Assembly: GCF_026262505.1 (NCBI RefSeq)
Contig: NC_067207.1
Coordinates: 22,784,082-22,848,081 of the forward strand
Source: Trichomonas vaginalis G3
Lineage: Eukaryota > Parabasalia > Trichomonadida > Trichomonadidae
DNA: 64,000 nucleotides
Direction: 5' to 3'
Shown here: in pieces, positions 60,298 through 64,000 of the stretch
Layout of the letters: the number at the start of each line of letters is the position of its first letter
Numbering within the stretch: position 1 is the first letter of the stretch
Program-made: the position numbers and the translations under genes
The notes under the pieces: generated by a model
Told to the model about the DNA's origin: nothing
What the model saw: only the letters and a program-made list of their open reading frames with translations
Databases searched by the model: none

Positions 60298-61627
60298 ACT
60301 GAATTTTTTTTTTTGATGATGATGATTTTTCCAGAGTGATTAAATGCTAATTTTCTAAACGTTGCATTAATGCGGCATGATCTTGTTCAGAAGACTCTTG
60401 TTGAGTGCAAAATGAGGAAGTAAAATTAAGAGCCAAAAGGGAAGTAAAATTTGCACTTTTCCGACGTTTTGTCAAGGGCGTGAAGCGACCCAAAAAAAGT
60501 CGGAAAAGTGTAATTATCATGTATATGATTATTTTTGCTTTTATAGGTTTCTTACCGACCACATATCTCCTCTCAAAATTTTCAACTTTGATGGCTCATA
60601 TCTTGGCGAATACTAGGCTTCTAATGCTCGGTACAACTTTCCTCCCTATAAGATACAGTATTTAAAAACACATCAAAGTGATGTCTTTATCGATGACCAT
60701 ATTTTCACCATGCTTTTTTGGATCTTTTTCGATTTTTCTTACGGCTTTATGTGAGCATGTTATCCTCTTTGAAACGGTAGTCAGTACTGGGCTCTTTGCA
60801 CAAGAACTTTAGAATGAGTTATTGTGCATTATCAAAATATACAAATCATTTATGAGTAATTTGAAGTTAAATGGGTAAAACTATTGTAAATTTGCAGAAA
60901 TTGATATGAATGTGTGTTTTCTATGGATCACTTTGAGAAATATTGAATCAAAATACTTATTAAGATTTTTAAAGAATGAAGTGAAACATGTAACCTTTCT
61001 GTAATGACAATTTTTGAATTCTATCTCAGAGACATAATAATTTTTAATTTCAAGATCAATTAATTAATTATTGAAAAAAATAAAAATTATTGATGATTGA
61101 TATTATTGGATTTGGCAAAAATCAATTGGAAATTTAGTAGTCATTCATTCAGAGTAGTTGAAATACAGATCAATATCTGAAAGGTGATTTTTTATATCGA
61201 GATTCCTTAGTTTTCTTTCATCCATTTAATAGTTATAAGATGGATGATTAATATGCTAATAGATCTAAACATTTTCAGTTCTTTTTGAGTTCTTTGTAAA
61301 ATTTTGAGCTCACTTGATATTTTATATATTGGACTATAAGCATCCAATCCTTTGATTATGATCCTACAGGATTCAAATATTATTGATTTGAAATCTTTAC
61401 AACTGTATTCAAAAATATAAACAATTCAAACTATTATTATATGTATTATATTTAGGAACTATAAAAGTATTTGAAGTCTGATTGAATAAATGGTGTGACA
61501 AAGTAAAATTATTCAAATCAGATATTATGATAACAATTTATAGTTCATTGTTATGTCATAATTTTGATTTTAATCGTTTGAGAATGGTTTACGGTTGCTT
61601 TGATTTTTTGAAATAAATAACTATGAT
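60298..61627. other. AT-rich spacer with one perfect 12-bp-stem hairpin
   Basis: At about 60456-60512, CACTTTTCCGAC and GTCGGAAAAGTG form a perfect stem around a roughly 32-bp loop. An 86-codon frame at 60405-60665 contains it and is not convincing. No other feature is recognised. Confidence 0.5.
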
Positions 61628-61631
61628 TTAA

Positions 61632-61772
61632 GGGTGCCCTATAACGATAATGTAAACATCACAAAATTAACCTTATTAGAACTCGAATGAATGGATTATC
61701 CGGATTCTAGTTCTCAATATAATAGCCTTAAAAGTGCTTTTCTGAGGGTGGTCTATCGTCTATAGGGCACCC
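61632..61772. mobile_element. 141-bp MITE with TTAA target duplication
   Basis: Termini GGGTGCCCTATA and its complement are flanked by TTAA at 61628-61631 and 61773-61776, a duplication typical of piggyBac-type insertion. The left terminal repeat contains TAACGATA, identical to a Myb recognition element known from T. vaginalis promoters; the right one has TATCGT in inverted form. It ends 17 bp before the start codon of the following gene. Confidence 0.65.
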
Positions 61773-61789
61773 TTAAAACCAAATAATTT

Positions 61790-62149
61790 ATGACTGGTTG
61801 GGATTTTGATTTCGACGCTGATGAAAGTTTCGCTGCTGGCTTCAATGATACAGATCAAGTGTCATACAGGGATCCAGCACTTATGACTGCATCTATGTTT
61901 AGAAATAGCAAGATATTCTCACAAACACAATTTTCAGTGATGCCTGTTCAGCAAATTCCTATATCTAAGACAACGCAAGATTCTATAGAGCTCTCACAAG
62001 AAAATAATAGGCTTAAAATATACTCGTGCACATTGCAGAGAAAGGTTGCTGAACTCGAATCAAGGAACCAGTCTTTAAAGACACAACTTGATGATTGTAG
62101 GAATTGGCTCAGAGATGCAATGTTTGGTGGAATCACCAATAGAAAATAA
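61790..62149 (+). CDS. Small coiled-coil protein
   Basis: The 119-residue protein has an acidic/aromatic start (TGWDFDFDADESFAAGF) and a Leu/Gln/Asn heptad coiled coil (about residues 66-105, SQENNRLKIY then LESRNQSLKTQLDDC). The coil resembles a leucine zipper but has no basic region in front, so a bZIP factor is doubtful. Its promoter is largely occupied by the MITE. Confidence 0.6.
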   Translation: MTGWDFDFDADESFAAGFNDTDQVSYRDPALMTASMFRNSKIFSQTQFSVMPVQQIPISKTTQDSIELSQENNRLKIYSCTLQRKVAELESRNQSLKTQLDDCRNWLRDAMFGGITNRK

Positions 62150-62638
62150 GAAAAATTGTCTATATATTTAGGGTCGTTATCGATTTTGTAATTTAATCGT
62201 TATCGTCTTTTTCTAAACGTGCATTTTGGAACTAAATCGCATATAACTTTAAAATGACTTAATATTTAAAGGTTTATGTGGTAAATATCAACGAAATGTA
62301 ATATTAATATGTGCACCATATATGAATTACAGACATTTGAGCAATTCGAAATTTCATCGCGTTATATATTCATTTAAATTCGATCAAATCAACATTGCAA
62401 TTATAAAACCATTACACATCCAGTCAATATTTTTCAATTTCATGCGAATTATATCATTATTACACATTTTAAAATGGCGAAATATAGTCCAAAAAATAAA
62501 CTTCGTTTTAAACTCAATTCTCACACATATTCGGATTAAATCATATGTGACTCATATGATCATACATCTCATTTGAGGTCTAAAAAATGATTTACCGAGA
62601 AAACTTGCATTCGAACTAAAATTTACTAAATTTAATCA
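62150..62638. other. Spacer without recognised genes
   Basis: The sequence is AT-rich. An 84-codon frame at 62322-62576 has no recognisable content. Confidence 0.35.
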
Positions 62639-62967
62639 AATTGGTTTACAAACGTAAAGTTTATGCCAAATATTTACGTTTGTAAACTAATTGAGTAAAT
62701 TTATAGCACTTTTTTTCTCGATGCAATAATTTGAACTACGAGTTTACCAAATTAGTTTACAAACGTAAAGTTTATGCCAAATATTTACGTTTGTAAACTA
62801 ATTGAGTAAATTTATAGCACTTTTTTTCTCGATGCAATAATTTGAACTACGAGTTTACCAAATTAGTTTACAAACGTAAAGTTTATGCCAAATATTTACG
62901 TTTGTAAACTAATTGAGTAAATTTATAGCACTTTTTTCTCGATGCAATAATTTGAACGACAAGTTAA
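62639..62967. repeat. Three tandem 111-bp units with an internal palindrome
   Basis: Units begin at 62639, 62750 and 62861. Each contains TTTACAAACGTAAA and, 14 bp further, its complement TTTACGTTTGTAAA, plus a T-tract and CTCGATGCAATAATTTGAAC. Copies differ by a few bases, so the amplification is recent. Confidence 0.85.
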
Positions 62968-64000
62968 TGTAATTAGTGTTCTCATGTTTACAATTCAATA
63001 TGTCTATGCATATGATATATGCAAATTCTATAAATAAAATATTATTAAATAAAATTCTTTTCAATTCCTTAAAAATAGCGTTTCTTTTGAATAAAAAATG
63101 ATTTTTAACTAATTTTAGGACTCTTTCTATTTCAAAAAAATACCTGAATTTAATTTTCTGATGCAAAATTTATGCTTTTTATCATGAAATTCTTTTTTTC
63201 AAAATTTTTTTGGATTTTTTTCCATTTTGAATATAGTTAATTTTACTTTATTTCACATTCTATTAAGAAATACTTAGGCCAATCCCTGTGGGACCCAGTG
63301 GTAACTTTCCATGGAAACCACTCAGTGGGAACATTTTTTATTTTTGACGGAAAAAATTCTAAATATTTTTTTCATTTTTTGATTTTTGAATTTTTTTTGG
63401 AATTAGAGAATAAAATTTAAAGCGATAGATATGCTTGATTATTCAAGATATTGATATTAAATCAGAAATCAATGGTAAATAAAGAGTTTTATAAAAACTT
63501 ACCACGTGGTAAGATGAAGTGACCACAAATTGAGTTGTGGTACATAAAAATTACCACAAAATTGAGAACTTTTCCCACAAATTGAGAATTTTTACCATAA
63601 AATGAACGATGGATATCCACGAAAGTTACCACAACTCACTTCTCGCGCAAAATATGTTTAATATTACATATTAAATACATTTATCAACATTAATTATTTT
63701 GAATTGTGGTAAAACGATATGTCACATATTTTTTTATAAAAATTTGTAAAAATGTTTATTTTAATTTATATAATTAAATATTAAAATTTTAAATTTTGAA
63801 ATAAAATAAATTAAATTCGTCCGTTATCTTTAATTCGCTCGGCGAATGCCGAGCTTACGTACTCATGTATTCCTTCTTGTTACAACTCGAACAAGAACAT
63901 CACCTTTAACATATTATCAAGAAGCCCACTATAAACTTTTCATTTGATGAGTTTTGAATCGCGAGCTTCTTGATAGTCAAACTACGCACCAGCACTACAA
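62968..64000. other. Spacer with several hairpins
   Basis: No gene is seen. Features are an imperfect inverted repeat at 63289-63332 (CCCAGTGGT with ACCACTcaGTGGG), the perfect palindrome CTTACCACGTGGTAAG at about 63499-63514, a GCTCGGC-GAAT-GCCGAGC hairpin near 63836-63853, and an 11-bp stem pair TATCAAGAAGC (63915-63925) with GCTTCTTGATA (63965-63975). The last one may belong to an element that continues past the window. Confidence 0.5.

Noticed and set aside
60405..60665. 86-codon frame with a hydrophobic stretch
   Set aside because: It contains a perfect hairpin and has no homologous feature I can name. The evidence is too weak for a gene.

Overview
The window looks like nuclear DNA of a parabasalid protist, most likely Trichomonas vaginalis or a close relative. 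This is inferred, not matched to a reference. The supports are long intronless genes in AT-rich DNA, initiator-like TCA(C/T)(T/A) motifs 8-20 nt upstream of several start codons, a GP63-like M8 protease, right-handed beta-helix (Pmp-like) surface-protein pieces, a Mutator/Mutsu-like transposase and large Maverick/Polinton-like DNA. No rRNA or tRNA gene and no CRISPR array was seen.

Region 1 (1-16265) is the right-hand part of a Maverick/Polinton-like virus-like element that begins outside the window. It carries KilA-N proteins (one fused to a T5orf172 nuclease domain, one to a DUF3627-like domain), an A32/FtsK-HerA-type packaging ATPase, a DUF5906/D5-type SF3 helicase, a probable penton (minor capsid) protein, a double-jelly-roll major capsid gene broken by frameshifts, a large structural ORF pair, a basic core-like protein and several unknowns. 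Noncoding parts hold A/T-tract promoters before most genes, palindrome/iteron blocks, a four-unit array of 250-bp repeats that each can fold into a cloverleaf, and a nested hairpin at the right terminus. No polymerase B, integrase or protease gene lies in the visible part.

Region 2 (16290-37656) is a Mutsu-like transposase gene split by a 20.3-kb, almost perfectly palindromic element (17124-37444). Its arms are about 10.2 and 9.9 kb around a 233-bp unique centre, its ends begin AG and finish CT, and it is flanked by a 5-bp duplication (ACCTT). Each arm has a 108-aa protein, a 78-aa protein, a primase-helicase (frameshifted in the right arm), a NUMOD/HNH endonuclease, KilA-N relics and kilobases of 25-bp iterons. 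It shares iterons, palindrome blocks, helicase family, KilA-N sequence and terminal hairpin design with region 1, but has no capsid, ATPase, integrase or polymerase. It resembles an integrated fold-back (snap-back) derivative of a Maverick-like virus that keeps only replication functions.

Region 3 (37.7-64 kb) is host sequence: a 5'-defective GP63-like protease, a giant Csf1/BLTP1-like bridge lipid-transfer protein, an importin-beta-like HEAT protein, a PHD-PHD-SET-like chromatin protein, a trichomonad repeat protein, a Pmp-like membrane protein, two related degenerate beta-helix gene pieces and a small coiled-coil protein. Two miniature inverted-repeat transposons with clean target-site duplications (8 bp and TTAA) and several hairpins or tandem repeats fill the spacers.
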